Below are positions 21,769 through 34,211 of a stretch of DNA of 64,000 nucleotides, piece by piece. The first letter of the stretch is position 1. Every line of letters begins with the position of its first letter. The notes under the pieces are model-generated. The model worked only from the letters and a program-made list of their open reading frames with translations. It made no database searches and had not been told where the DNA came from. The position numbers were made by a program, and so were the translations under genes. The stretch is from Cloeon dipterum (taxonomy: Eukaryota > Arthropoda > Insecta > Ephemeroptera > Baetidae), in contig NC_088787.1 of the NCBI RefSeq assembly GCF_949628265.1, positions 31,670,844-31,734,843 on the forward strand. The letters are read 5' to 3'.

Positions 21769-22990
21769 CGTGGCCGCTCCTAGAAGACACAAGCAACGGG
21801 GGCAACGCCCCTGACCTCTTAGTGCGGGCTTCGGGAGCGGCGCCCGGCCGGCGCCCAGCCGTCAAGCATGCCTCTACCTCGAGTGGCGATTCCTCCCAAG
21901 GATCACAGCCTCTTCGCCGGTCAGTCGAGTGCCACAGCGCTGCCCAAAATCAATAACTCGACCATTTACCTCGCAGACGAATCGGCCCCGACGATTAATT
22001 GATGCTCGACTGTCACAGCGCTTCTAGATTTCGCCGTCAGAGGCGCTACGCCCCTACGGCAGAAGGAGCGCCACTACAGACGACACTGATTATCACAAAA
22101 AATGAATAGTATTATAGGCTTTTGTCCAGGACAGGAAAGAGGAAAGGTTCTGGCATAATGGTATGAGAATGAAACCTAGACTCCATTCTACATTGACGAA
22201 AAAATCCGACTTTCTTATATTTGTGCAGTTTAACGGGTGCTGGGTGCTTGATTTTTTAAAAAAAAAATCGTTCAGAGGTTGGTAGAAGAACGAAAATTTG
22301 GACTCATCTAGTCAAGAGGAACAACTATCCTGTTGGCCTTTAAGTGATAATATGATATAGGTTAAAGGTCACTGTTATCAAATTTAAAAATTAATATGTA
22401 ATAACCACAAAATTGGGTGCTTGTTCGGGGTTTTGAAAAATGTTTACACGCTTAAATCTCATCTTCTAATTATCGAATTTTCAAAAACTACATACCACTA
22501 CATCTGCTAATAGACTTCAAGGTCTCATGCATACTCCTCTCTATGCAGCCGAAGTCTAAACGGTACCACCCCTTGAATCTACATCTTACTCCCTTAAATT
22601 CGTAAAATTATAAAAATCATTGATATCTTTAAAATTAAATACACAGTGAATATTCTCATTAATTGTGTCTAATTTTACTGTTGTTTGTTGGATTTAATTT
22701 GTTTCAAGAATTTAGAAACTTCATCTTAAAGTAAAAATTAAAAACTAAGTTTTATTTCATAATTTATAATCGCTCTCTCACAGCCGTCACAACTGTTTCA
22801 AGGACGACACGATACCCTTGTTGCTTCAGTGTCCCAAAAGATTTTATAAATGAGAAAATTCAAAGAGGTGAGATAAATATCAATTGACTGGACACTGTGC
22901 TTGGTCTGTGGCTCTGATCTCATAGACTGTCCAAAATGGCTCTGCTGAACAGGCTTTACGGAAGAAAATTAGGATCAACCACGTCTGCAC
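21769..22990. other. Spacer with likely dynein-chain promoter
   Basis: About 21770-22080 is relatively GC-rich and probably holds the promoter and leader of the dynein chain gene. The rest is AT-rich with no supported exon. 22420-22560 has weak likeness to repeat family 3. Confidence 0.35.
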
Positions 22991-25649
22991 TCATGCGTCC
23001 TTCATGTTGGCCAGACTTTCTGGGGAAAATTCAAGCACCAGAAGTCTTTTTCCATTCAGTAGCCTCGTGAGCTTCTGTAAAAATGAATCTTAATTATTTT
23101 CTTCTGTCACACACAAAAAGGTTGTAGGACTTGCGTTGATAAAGGCTGCATTGAAATTGGAAATGGCCCTTGCAGTAGCATCCGCTTGAGGGAACAGACT
23201 TCTTCCGGTTTATCCAAGTGTTCAAAGCTGACAAGCTACAGGCCATCAGGCTGCCTTCCAAGAAGATCGTTTTACTGATGGATACGGCCATGGCCTTCTT
23301 TCTGGAGTCACTTCCTCGACCTTTATCTTCTGGAAGTGCAGCTTTGAATTCCTCAATGGCCGAAAGCTGCTGGCAGTTCTCAGCTGACCTCTCCCACCAC
23401 CTAAAATTAAATAAACCAGTGAGTTTGATCTTTAAAGCCGCGTTTTTTATGTACTAACCTCTCGTCTGCTGACTCGGCACGTCAGTTTTAGGAACCGGAA
23501 ATGATGAGACCAAAGCGTCGAGCATGCACAGATGAGGTGACATCACGTCATAGGACGGTTCTGGAAGTCTTATTGGACTAGGCAGCGACAAGCCCAAAGA
23601 GGGTGTTGGCTCTATTATCCCAACACCAGGCAGCTTTTGCGACTGTTGTCCGTCTGGATGGCTAGGAAACTGGGGCTCCACGCGTACTTTAACAAAAAGG
23701 AGTTGCTGGGCAAGTTGTTGGCTCGGCATACCCGTGGCCGCCTCCGCCGGCCTCATCATCATTGGGGGCACAGCCCTCTCAGCCCTCCAGGAGGGATTAT
23801 TGTAGGGCGGCGGCTGGTGGGTCTGCTTCTGTAGCTGTTGTCCGGCTGGATGACAAGGGATCTGCAGGGCATGTTGTCTTGGCCTGCCCGTGGCCGCCTC
23901 CGCCGGCCTCATCATCATTGGGGGCACAGCCCCCCCAGCCCACCAGGAGGGATTGTTGTAGGGCGGCGGCTGGTGGTTCTGCTTCTGTGGCTGTTGTCCG
24001 GCTAGATAGCGAGGGATCTGCTGGGCATGTTGTTGTCTCGGCCTGCCCGTGGCCGCCTCCGCCGGCCTCATCATCATTGGGGGCACAACAACCCCAGCCT
24101 TCCAGAAGGGACTGTAAGGCGGCGGCTGCTTCATCTGTGGAGCCCCTAGTCCAGAGTATTGGCCTCTGTAGGTCATCACAGAGCCCTGGCCGCTGCCATC
24201 GAGTGGAGCGCTGGTGCTCAAGTCAATACCTCGGGTGGCGAGGTAGCTGGGGTCTGCTGCCAGGAAAGCGTCCTCTATTTTGACGATCTCTTCAAGGGTA
24301 AAAATATTTGCTGCAAAACAGAAAATGGGCCACAGATGTTAAATAATTAACAATGGAACAGTAAAATGATCAACCTCAAATCTGCCTTCATAAATATTTA
24401 ATAAAAAATAGTATACAGAATAACATGATGGAATCTATATTTCAAATAAATAGTTCCCTTTAATTTTCACAATTTTTGTTAACATAACAAAGTTCAATCT
24501 GAAGAACAAATAGTACAAAGATTAAAATAAATTTGGAAAATTACAAGATTTACTGGCAATTTTTATAATTTTGTTCGATTCTGGATGTTAAAGCATTTTA
24601 GAAAGATAAATAATATTTTCTGTGCAGAAAACAAAAATTAGCTGACTGTCAGCCAATGCCCTAGCTGGATTGGTTTGCGAAGGGCACGAAGGCTTCAACA
24701 GATGGCGCTATCGTAGTAAAATTCTTTTAGGATTTTAATTAACTCCCGCAGCGATTTAAGATTTAAAATCCTGCTGCTATGCAATCTGCTTCTTGAATTA
24801 TTTCTTTCGTTTCAAAGTAATCTTTATTATGGTTCTGCAGGGATATTTTCTTTAGACGTGCTGGAAACCAAAATTAGTCCAGCCATTTGCCGTTGAAGCG
24901 TCGGAACAGGTGGAACAAATTTTATATTTCAAAAATAGTTTTCCACACGATTCTACGGTGATTGGCTGAACCGATTTTGGTTTTAAGCATGTCAAAAGAA
25001 AACATGGAAAATACACATTGGCAGGATTGAGCCTGAAATCGCAGCGGAAGTGCCTTAAATTCGAATGTATACGGTGCCGCCATCTATTATAGCGCGGCTT
25101 TGAACACTAATGGCCGGCTTACCAACTGAATGTGGCCAGAGTAAAATGGGAAATTATTAATTTTACTATCAAGACAAGTAATTCTGTCCTCTTATTGTTT
25201 TAAAACAGCAATTTTGGTTATCAGGAATTAAGCAAAAAAAATTATGAGTACAGAATTACAAATAGACAATATAATCTGTTGGCGTCCTTTTTTAACCAAC
25301 ACTTAAAAAGATTAAATTTCCATCACAGGTGCATCACGCCTATTTATAAAAATTGCAATGAAAATTTCCTTTTCTGAAGTTCATATCCCGCCAATTTTTG
25401 ATTTTAGATCTCAAACTATCATCATTAAATTTAGTTGAGGGTAATTGTGTTAATTTTCAACCACGGTGTCGCAAGTAATTCTAAATGGCTTCTATGCGTA
25501 AAGAACATGTGGTAATAGAAATAATTCCACCATGTATTTTCCGAATTTTCGGAGGGAAATCCACAAAATTTAGTGTAAATCAGCCCCCGGGTTGAAAGCT
25601 CGAGTAAATAATCGAAATTTAAAATGTAGGAACTACCTGAAGCATCCAT
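22991..25649 (-). CDS. Unrecognised protein with Pro/Met-rich triple repeat
   Basis: Exon 1 (25649..25637, MDAS plus split codon) joins at phase 1 to exon 2 (24310..23459), giving an N-terminus MDASANIFTLEEIVKIEDAF. A low-complexity region follows with three copies of a unit built on PPPYNNPSW, VPPMMMRPAEAATGRPRQ and a Gln-rich linker. Downstream pieces look coding: 23400..23286 (WWERSAENCQQLSAIEEF), 23235..23131 (LVSFEHLDKPEEVCSLKRML) and 23074..22991 (KLTRLLNGKRLLVLEFS, stop). The last two join at phase 0 through introns of 50 and 56 bases. The junction from exon 2 to 23400 does not keep the favoured frame with the obvious donor, so a further small intron or another donor must exist. No family recognised; the amphipathic N-terminal helix and Pro-rich middle would suit a regulatory or adaptor protein, which is only a guess. 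Confidence 0.6.
24693..24710 (+). promoter_or_regulatory. CTCF-like motif, site 1
   Basis: The 18-base string CTTCAACAGATGGCGCTA occurs here and identically at 36995-37012, same strand. The core AGATGGCGCTA resembles the insect CTCF consensus. Confidence 0.4.
24740..25056. repeat. Foldback repeat, family 2 (copy 1)
   Basis: Left arm TTTAGACGTGCTGGAAACCA and AAATTAGTCCAGCC; right arm GGCTGAACCGATTTTGGTTT then AAGCATGTCAAAAGAAAA. Same arrangement as 31805-32110. Lies in the first intron of the unrecognised gene. Confidence 0.7.
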
Positions 25650-27235
25650 GTTTTGATTGTTTGTGCTATGAAGCCGATGAAACCACTAAAAATCCGTATG
25701 CAGCTGATGACCGTTTTTTCGATGTGACACAGCTCCGGTAAGTATCATCCCTCCCCTCCCACATACAAAAGGTGGAGGAACTATCCCTCCCTTCAAATTT
25801 TCCCGCGTGAACCTGAGACTGAAGCCGAGGCGCAAGGATTATTTGGAAAATTCAAATCTCAAAACACGAAATGGATTTTAATTTGCGTAAATTCATGGGC
25901 GATCGAAGTAAAATCAACACTCGATTCATCGCACAGCGCATAGGGGAGGGAGGAAAGGTGCAAGAGAGTAGCTCGAACAAAGCGACATAATCATCGACTG
26001 CACGGTCAATGGAAGTAAACTAAACCTCACCTATAAATATGGAGAATGACTTTAAAAATGCCAATTACTGCGAAGAGGCCAGCCTAGCCGAAATTTTTGC
26101 CCGGTGGCGGCTGCCCATATGACCCAAAATTTGACGGCTGGCTGAGGACCTCTACTGCAAAGAGAGCCGAATCGCTGTCCAGGGGCTGTAGAGGAAACAC
26201 AAAGCAAAAAAGCTCCAACATGAAATTTAAATCATACCGATACACATCACTTGAGATTTTCCTAGTCTGTAGACATCTCAAGTCCCTAAAAGTTTGAAAA
26301 TGACAATGGCTTCACCTGTTGGCAGAAAATAAAATCAAAGGTAAAAGCAAATAAATTCAAGGGTTTAAAACGGGATTCACAAAATTTTAGCTACATCATG
26401 AAAAAAATATTTAATATATAAAGGGCAAATCAAAGTTGGATGTTAATAGTGTGGGAGAATAATATTTAAATTTGCGAAAAAGCCACAAAATCTTCTATAA
26501 ATGCAATAAATTAAAACAACTAATCCATCAGCTACCAGGAATTAAAGATATAATTTAAGACAGCTGGGTCCGCTCGACAAAGCTGGGTGGTCACATAGTC
26601 TGACGAACAAGAGGAGCATGATGACCGTAGAAGGTTATAGTTCCCGTCATTGTTAGAAGCCAACTTATTTGGTGTTGATCTGAATGCTGTGCTTCATTTC
26701 ATGTCTGATTGCAGATTGGGGCTGAGGAAGGTGATAAATAATTAGACGAGCGCGCAAATTTAGAGTTTTTCTTACCAGGAAAAACATCACAAGCGCCGGT
26801 AAGGTGAAAATATATCACTTGAAAAAAAAATACTTTTAAAAAGGACAATAAACTTAAGCGGTATACCTACCTTACGTAGAAAATGCTCCATGCATATCGT
26901 GTGTGATATTGACATACAAACCGAGGTAGCCCGAACCAAATTGTCGATTGTTTCCGAATGACCTACGAGGCGCGAATTTTTCCAACTATAAATAAAAACA
27001 TTCAGCCATTCATTCAGCATTCTCTTCATCCTACTACTTTCATGCCATGGTCAGTGCCCTATGATTATTTGGTATTATTTAAAGAGTGTGGCTTCAAAAT
27101 TCGAATTGCTCAAATGTATCCCAACGGAATGAGAGGCACACCGGCGCAGACTTGCAATTTTTTATTTTCGCACCTTTCCAACGGTTTATAGGGACAAATA
27201 TCTATAAAAGGGCGTTTCAATAAAAAAAGAAAAAG
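25650..27235. other. Gene-free spacer
   Basis: No convincing exon. A minus-strand frame around 26084-26281 lacks splice support. Contains the promoter side of the unrecognised gene (about 25650-25950). Confidence 0.35.
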
Positions 27236-27410
27236 GCGAAAAGATGACCACGATTGGGCCCAGGCTCCTCTGCGGCCACTCATTCTCATCTTATCCGCTC
27301 AGCGGTGTTATTGGGACCTGGGACCACGGGATGTGCTGATCAGATAAAAAAATCGCTCAGCGGTGTTATTGGGACCTGGGACCACGGGATGTGTTGATCA
27401 GATAAAAAAA
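27236..27410 (+). mobile_element. SINE 3' end with duplicated tail
   Basis: Shares CGGTGTTATTGG and flanking GGGACC/CTCTGCGGCC-type sequence with the body and tail of the 5S-headed SINE at 8413-8757. The tail unit (GCTCAGCGGTGTTATTGGGA onward, about 57 bases, ending GATCAGATAAAAAAA) is present twice in direct tandem. No 5S head, so 5'-truncated. Confidence 0.65.
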
Positions 27411-29437
27411 ATCAACCTATCTAATATTATTACTTTGCCAATAATTTTCGAGCATCGAATATAAAATTTCTACTTTCCTCGACCTCTGTTCTTACTTCGT
27501 TTCACTTTCAATATAAACGGTGTCCATTAAAAACTATTTGATAAAATATAAAAACAATTTATAAAGAGATGAAATTGAATTAAATATTAAATATTGTAAA
27601 AAAAAGAAAAATAAAAAACACTCCACTCGAGAAATGTTGCTAGAATATCAGTTCATTTCGGATTTTCGTGGTAAAACCACAACTGCGGTAAAGGCAGCGG
27701 TGTTGACATTTTGCTACCTCTGCGGTTGCGGTGCGGAACCAGAATTGTACACTGCGCAGAGAGGCCTGCACACGGACACCACGGCTAACCACACATCGGG
27801 ATAAGTTGTTGAGCTGTCTGGGCCCATACATCATTTACATAATTTAATTTGTGATTAAGAAGTCGGTCGTCAGAACATTCCATCAATATAGTTTTTGGTT
27901 TCTCGCAGCTATGCTCACCAATCTTCAGTCGAAGGAATAATTTTAGGAATTTTAGAGGAAATGAAAGAACCTGCTTGGAGAAAACGGTGACTGCCTCTCC
28001 ATGCTGCTGCCGTGTGGCCAATGTGTTGGTGTCGGACGCCTGACGTCCAGATTTAGATTGTCCATGCAGAGTGAGTGGACGTGTCTCTCGGTTCGGTCCT
28101 GGTGGCTCTAGGGCCTTGCACCTGCAAGGTTGCAGTAGTTGTTGCACTTGCATTCACAATCAGCATCAGCAAGTCAGCAGGTCAGCACGGAGTGTTGTAG
28201 TGAGTGCAAGCCTAAAAAGAGTAGAATATATATTATGAGTACAAGTTTGTCAAAAGGCAACACAAATAAATAATTCCCTCCTCCTCCTCCTCCTCAAAAT
28301 TTAATCAATAGAATCAGAGGACAGGTGCGATTATATTAAGAATTTAAAAACTATAGGGGCAGTTGAATATGAGTGCAGACACAGACTTGCAGAGTGGGGC
28401 AGAGAGCCAGCGAACACACAGGCACTCGTCCACTCACGCGCATGCACAGAATAGAAACAAGAACTCTCGGGACTCGCTCAACTCAACACTGAACTCTTGA
28501 TGAGTATTCTCAGGATTCGGGAAAAGTCAAAAGAACGCACGCTGTTCCGCATCCACAGTTCACAGCCCTTTTTACACAGAGACGAGCATCGAGTGTGCGT
28601 AAAAATTGAAAATTATTGCCTGAACAAAACCGAACCTTTGGGAATATAAAGGTAGTATGATTTCCATACATTTTTAACATAAATTATATGTAAATGTGAA
28701 ATAACATAATTATTTTTTATCTCTTTTGATTCGCATATTTTCGCGATAAATTTTTTATCATATTGCTGCGTCGCTGCGTGTGCCATTGAAAAAGAGTTAA
28801 ATGCAACAAAAATACTGTCCCGTGTCTGTCTTACGTTGTAATTCAATTTATGGAACAAATAATTTCAAGGAAATGAAGCACAAAAATTCTTAAATTTTGT
28901 GAATTCGTGCATACAGGAATTATTGATCAGAGATTGTCATGTCAAAGGAATCCAAAAAGCTTCTGTACTTCTAACGCATAACACGTTACATACCTAGAGA
29001 TCCTTTTTAAAGTAAATTAGTGGCATTTTTGTAGCAATAACTGCTGGGTTTTCACTTTCTTGCATTATTACGATATTTGTGTGGATATTTTACAACCCAG
29101 CACCTCGCGAAGAAGCTCAAGCCTGAAGCTAAAGCACTATATTTGTTCTGGAATTTTAGTCGCTGCATGATTTTAGAGACCATAAAATATTGTCGAAAAA
29201 ATGAATATTTTCACTTTGCAGTTCTTGTAATAAATGATCATTTAATTTGTGTTGCAGATCCCAAAAATTCATCAAGGCGTTCTATCTTTGTGTGAGTTTA
29301 GTTTGAAATAAATAAATGATTCTTTTGCCTTTCCACCGTGCAAAGCACAATATATTAATACTTCTCATTTTGCGCAACCCTCGTGACTGATTCCAAGCGA
29401 GAACTAATAATTTTTCTGGCTTTATTTTTGTGTGCAG

Positions 29438-31363
29438 ATGATGGGCAAGTATAAAAAGAAAAACAAGAAGGGCAAACAACAGCCTCAGCAGCAGAAACAA
29501 GAAGAAGAAGAAGAAGTAGAAGTTGAGGCTGCTTCAGAACCACAGGACACACATGAAAAAGTGGAAAGTCGCGTCGTGGCCAACGCGGTAATAAACGTTT
29601 GGATTTTCGATCTTAATCATAGGCGAGGACTTTTAGCAGAATGCAGCAGCAGCCGCTACTGAACCAAGGGAACAGAAGGAGCCGCCTCCCATTTACCCGT
29701 TTAATTTGGTCAGCCCGCTTGCCATTAGTTTCTGTCAACCATCAGTAACTGACGTAATTCAATATAATTTATCACATATTTAGTGTTTTCCTCCAGTCCA
29801 GCCCATAGTCGTTCTGTGTCATTAAAATGTTCTAATTTTTTATGAGAACCAGGAGGAAGAACCGCATTCTGGAGAATCGCAAACGCCAAAATCAGGTGGC
29901 GAGGATTTTTCTGTATCTCAGTCGAATTTATTTGACTTGTTGCATGCGATCGTGTGTCGGCACAGTGACATAAGCATCGAAACGATAACAGAAGATCCTG
30001 CCCAGGTAAAACTGCCGCTGCGCACGCCTATTATTTTAAACTGGAAAATTTTAACTTTTTTAATTGCGCAGTGCATTCCGCGATGCCGCGAAGCGAAGAT
30101 TCTGTTGAGGCACTCAGTGCAATGCGAAGCGAACAAGAACGAGCATTGTAACTATTCAGAAAAGTGCTTGGTATATCGCGCATTGTTAGGCCACTGGGTC
30201 ATGTGCTACATTTCAGACTGTAAAATATGTTCGTCTAAGGAAGTAGGGAAAATATCTAGAGACTACTTCATAGCGACGAAGGCTACATTAGCTGCCAACA
30301 AGTAATGAGATTTTAATGCCATATTCTTAAAGGCTCATTGAAACCACGTTTTTGTTCCAATCAATTCTTGATGGGCCAAATAGGTGATGTAAATAATTAT
30401 TTCCATAAAAATTTGTTGTGACGTGCGAGCAGAGGTGAAAAGCAAAACGCACTTTGCTTTGGCGCACGGGACGCATGAACCTTTTGGTCACTACTGCGCA
30501 AGCGTTACCCCTCCGACGTCACAGCTGCCAATGCCTTGCATCTTAGTGGGGGTGACGCTTGCGCAGTAGCAATCAAAAGGTTCGTGCGTTGCGCGCGCTT
30601 AAGAAACGTGCGTTTTGCTTTGCGCCTCTGCTCGCACCTCAGGAATCGATTGGAATATGAAAATGTGGGATTCAGTTGTTCTTTAAAAGGTGTTTTTGGT
30701 GTTTTCCTTAGTGACTGTAAATCTTCATATGGTTCAAATTTAGGAAGATTCCGCTCAAGTTTAAACATTAACTGCAGATAATTTATTTCCACTCTGTTTT
30801 ACACTTATTTAGAGGTGAAATTTCAAATCGTCCTTCTCTGCCTGATAAAAGTAAAAGTCGCGGCGACCGCACAAAAACTGTGAAACAAGAGGCAAAGACT
30901 TCTATGCCACCGCAGTTAGCTGACTTCAGTACGATCATTTGATTTTGTTTCCTTTTTATATTATAAAGAATTTTAATTAGAACTTTTAGGACAAGCGATT
31001 GGCGGCACTGAATGTATTGAAGCCAGCTCTAGAGGCACGACGTCTGTCGGAGATACCGATCTTCGTGAGATGGAAATGGCACAAATGGTACAAATGGCAC
31101 AAATGATACCGCATGCCAGGGATTGCATGCAACACCCGAAGATGAAAGGCGGACGGAAACAGAAGGTATTGAGATTCTTGGCCACATATCTAGTCAATTA
31201 ATCAATCCATCTATTTCTGCGTTTATAGTGTTTGAAAAAGAACTGCGAAAGTGTGAAATCAGCGTTAAATCACAAGAATGGGTGCCCGCAGTCGTGTAAA
31301 CAGGAGAATATTTGCAGCAAGGTTCGCGAAATAGATGAAATGATGAAGACGAGATATTCATAG
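29438..31363 (+). CDS. Stand-alone TAZ zinc-finger protein, copy 1
   Basis: Seven exons (29438..29587, 29640..29744, 29853..30005, 30072..30301, 30813..30928, 30990..31165, 31229..31363) join in frame to 354 residues. N-terminus: MMGKYKKKNKKGKQQPQQQK, then acidic and Ala-rich stretches. Residues ~118-192 form a TAZ finger with three HCCC sites: LLHAIVC ... CIPRC; RHSVQC ... CNYSEKC; GHWVMC ... CKIC. This is the pattern of the CBP/p300 TAZ1 domain, which binds transactivation domains. A second, partial TAZ-like finger follows at the C-terminus (PHARDC ... CLKKNC; NHKNGC ... CKQENIC) with only two sites. No bromodomain, KIX or acetyltransferase is present. It may act as a nuclear competitor or adaptor for CBP partners (inference). 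The ATG directly follows TGTGCAG, so a leader exon lies upstream. Confidence 0.8.
30415..30640. repeat. Foldback repeat, family 1 (copy 2)
   Basis: Arms of ~95 bases: GTGACGTGCGAGCAGAGG faces CCTCTGCTCGCAC; ACTGCGCAAGCGTTACCCC faces GGGGTGACGCTTGCGCAGTA. Sits in the intron between exons 4 and 5 of TAZ copy 1. The best-preserved palindrome of the family. Confidence 0.8.
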
Positions 31364-31804
31364 AGGCATTCTACGCAATTTATTCGAAATTCAGATAATT
31401 TTGATTGTACAAGCATAATCCATGGATTCATTCCATTTATTGATCTTGAATCAAACGACTTGGCTCCCAAAGTACCTTGAATTGAATTGTGTGTGAAGTC
31501 CAATACAATTTTACAATACGTGAACTGCATTTTTTATATTTTTTTATTTGTTGATTTTAATTTAATTCGATCCTTATTCCTCTGCTATGCTCTTAAAATT
31601 CATAACTTTTTTCACGTGCTTCAAACGAAAATCAGTTCAGCCAATCGCTGTGAAGAACCGGGAAAGCTTTTTCTTAAAATTGTTTTCACGTTCGCCTATA
31701 TGGAATTTGGCTTATCTAAATATAGTTTCAAGTAGCAGGACATGCTCTTGTGGGCACTTCCCGCCACTACAAGTTAAATATCAATATTGGGATAGCTCTC
31801 TTCT

Positions 31805-32110
31805 CTTGATTTTAATAGGTGCGGCAATGCAAAGGCTGCAATATCAGACTCAATCATCCTGTCAATGTGCATTCTTCACTTAATGTGTTTTCTTTTGACG
31901 TACTGAATACCAAAATCAGTCCAGCCATTCACCGTAGAAACGTCGGGAAATATTTTATATTTAAAAAATGGGGGTTTTTTCGATTCAACGGCGATTAACC
32001 CAACCGATTTTGGCAATTTTGGTTTTCAGCAATTCAGCATGTCAAAAGAAAAGTCAACAATGCACAGTGTCAGGATTGAATTGGAAATAGCAGCGGAAGT
32101 GTCTCAACAT
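31805..32110. repeat. Foldback repeat, family 2 (copy 2)
   Basis: Arms of ~100 bases: ATCATCCTGTCAATGTGCAT and TTTTCTTTTGACGTACTGAA on the left; AGCATGTCAAAAGAAAAGTC and GTGTCAGGATTGAATTGGAA on the right. Non-coding. Lies at the end of tandem unit 1 and is absent from unit 2. Confidence 0.75.
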
Positions 32111-32907
32111 TAATTTTATTACGCCAGTCCGGGCCTGGTCAAATGGCCAACAACCACAATTTTATTCTTACTTCGTTATACTTTTAACATGTATATGGTG
32201 CCCATTAAAAACAACGTATTTAATATCATATAAAAATATTATTTGTAAAAAGACGAAATTAATATAATGACTTAAAACATTATTTCAAAATAATGCAGAA
32301 AAGAGGGGGGGGAATAAAAACCCTCCTCTCGAAATGTTATAGAATTTCAGTTTTCATTCCAGTAAAACCACAACTGCGGTAGAGGTATGAGGGAGAGGTG
32401 TTGACATTTTGCAACCTCTGCAATAATTGCGGTGCCGTACCTGCGGTACCAGAATTTAAAAACACGCATAGGGGCCTACACACGGACACGACGGCTATAA
32501 GCACTCGTCGGGATAAAGTTTTTGAACTGTCTGCGAGCCGCCCATTCATGTTCTTGCGCGAATTTATGCGACTAGATGTATGTAGATGTAGAAAGAATTG
32601 TTATTACGAAGCAGCCCAAATAAGCAGTGCGATATACTATAATGTCATCAAAAAATTTCGGGTGAAAATTGGAGGAATTATGGGAAATGCGTGTGTAAAT
32701 GTAGCGATCGCGCTCGTTAGTTTATGTAATTTGTGAGCAAAGATGAACATTCCATAACATATTGTCATTATGATATTTTTTTTCTCGCAGCTGCTTACCG
32801 CTCCTCAGTCGAATGAAAATATTTTTCCTTCTATACATGCATGCTGCTGCCGTGGCCAGTGTGTTGATGCTGTTGAATTGTTGATGTCGCACACTCAACG
32901 CTTTGAC

Positions 32908-32956
32908 ATCCAGATTAAGGAGAGTAAAGGTACCTTTACTCTCCTTAATCCAGATT
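32908..32956. repeat. Perfect 38-bp palindrome inside a direct repeat
   Basis: 32913-32950 is an uninterrupted 38-base palindrome centred on GGTACC (half GATTAAGGAGAGTAAAGGT). It is flanked by the 9-base direct repeat ATCCAGATT at 32908-32916 and 32948-32956. Tandem unit 1 has only one such site (near 28044) and no palindrome, so this is an insertion in unit 2. Confidence 0.85.
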
Positions 32957-34211
32957 GAGATTGTCCACTTGTCCAGTCCTAGTGGACTAATGACCCTAAT
33001 GAGAGTGAAGTTACTAAAGTCGGTAGTCGGTAGATACTGACAATACTGAGTGTGAGTAAGAGTGCAGCGCAGGAATCAGGAATGTGCAACTGCAACGCTT
33101 TAGAGTTGATAGTGCGAGTTCGAGTGCAGACATAGATTTGCAGAGGCAGAGTGGGGCAAGTAAGTGGCAATGAGAACCGGCGAACACATAATATAGCACT
33201 AGTGCGCGTGCGCATGCACACGACAAAACCAAGAACTCTCAACTCTCTCAACACTCAACACTCAACACTGCTCTCTGATGACTGATGAAAAACTGTTCTC
33301 AGGATTCGTTAAAAGTCACAAGCACGAACGCTTTTCCGCATCTGCAGCTCACAGCCCTTTCTTCTTACACAGGGACGAGCATTGGGTGTGCGGAAAAATA
33401 GAAAATTGCCTGGAGTAAACCAAATCTTTGAGAATTAAAGGTAAAGTATGATAATATTATTATCTTATGCCTTTTGAAACATAAACTATGTAAAATCTCA
33501 TAATTCTTTTGAATCTTTTTTTGATTCGCATTCTGAGTAAAAATTAAATATTATGCTCTGCCTGTGTCACTGCGTGTTCCATTAAAAAATATTTAAATGC
33601 AACAAAAAATAATGTCCCGTAAATGTCTTAATACGTCATTACATATAAATTTATGGATTCAAGCAATGATTTATAATTCAAGGAAATGAAACAAAAATTC
33701 GATGTAAAGGAATTATTGATCAGCGATTGTCATGTCAAGGAATCCAAAAATATTTTGTATTTATAACCCTGAATACGTTACATACCAAGAGTTCCTTAAA
33801 AATCGTAAATTAGTGGCATTTTTGTTGCACTGCTGGATTTTCATTTTCATGCATTTTTACGATATTTGTGTGGATATTTTACAACCCAGCACCACGCGAA
33901 GAAGCTCAAACGTGAAGCAAAAAAAAGCACTATTTGTTCTGGAATGCTGCTGCATGCTTTTAGAGTCCTTATAGTATTGTTGAGAAAACCCAATTTCCCT
34001 TCAGTTCTCGTCATAAATTATCAATAAATTTGTGTTACACATCCCAAAATTCATTAAGGCGTTTTATCTGTGTGCGCGTATTTAGAATTAATTAATATTT
34101 TGCCTTTCATTCCCTTTCCACCATGCGTATCACATAAACTCCTCATTTTACGCACCCCTCTTGACCGATTTCAAGCGAGAACTAATATTTCTGGCGTTTT
34201 TTTTTCTGCAG

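Larger units (their letters stand above)
27470..32150 (+). repeat. Tandem duplication unit 1 (TAZ gene block)
   Basis: Aligns in order with 32160-36570: shared GTAAAACCACAACTGCGGTA near 27670/32363, TTGCAGAG stretches, GTGTGGATATTTTACAACCC near 29080/33869, the TAZ gene exons, foldback family 1, and the post-gene region with GAACCGGGAAAGC. The part before 29437 has no clear coding exon; it probably holds the promoter and a 5' non-coding exon, since the coding start sits directly after an acceptor. Confidence 0.85.

Noticed and set aside
23762-24283. 173-residue open frame on the plus strand
   Set aside because: Antisense to the triple-repeat exon, which joins in phase to a start exon on the minus strand.
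27785-28153. 122-residue open frame on the minus strand
   Set aside because: The frame is not kept in the homologous part of the second tandem block.
28276-28296. CTC triplet run
   Set aside because: Simple microsatellite without further structure.
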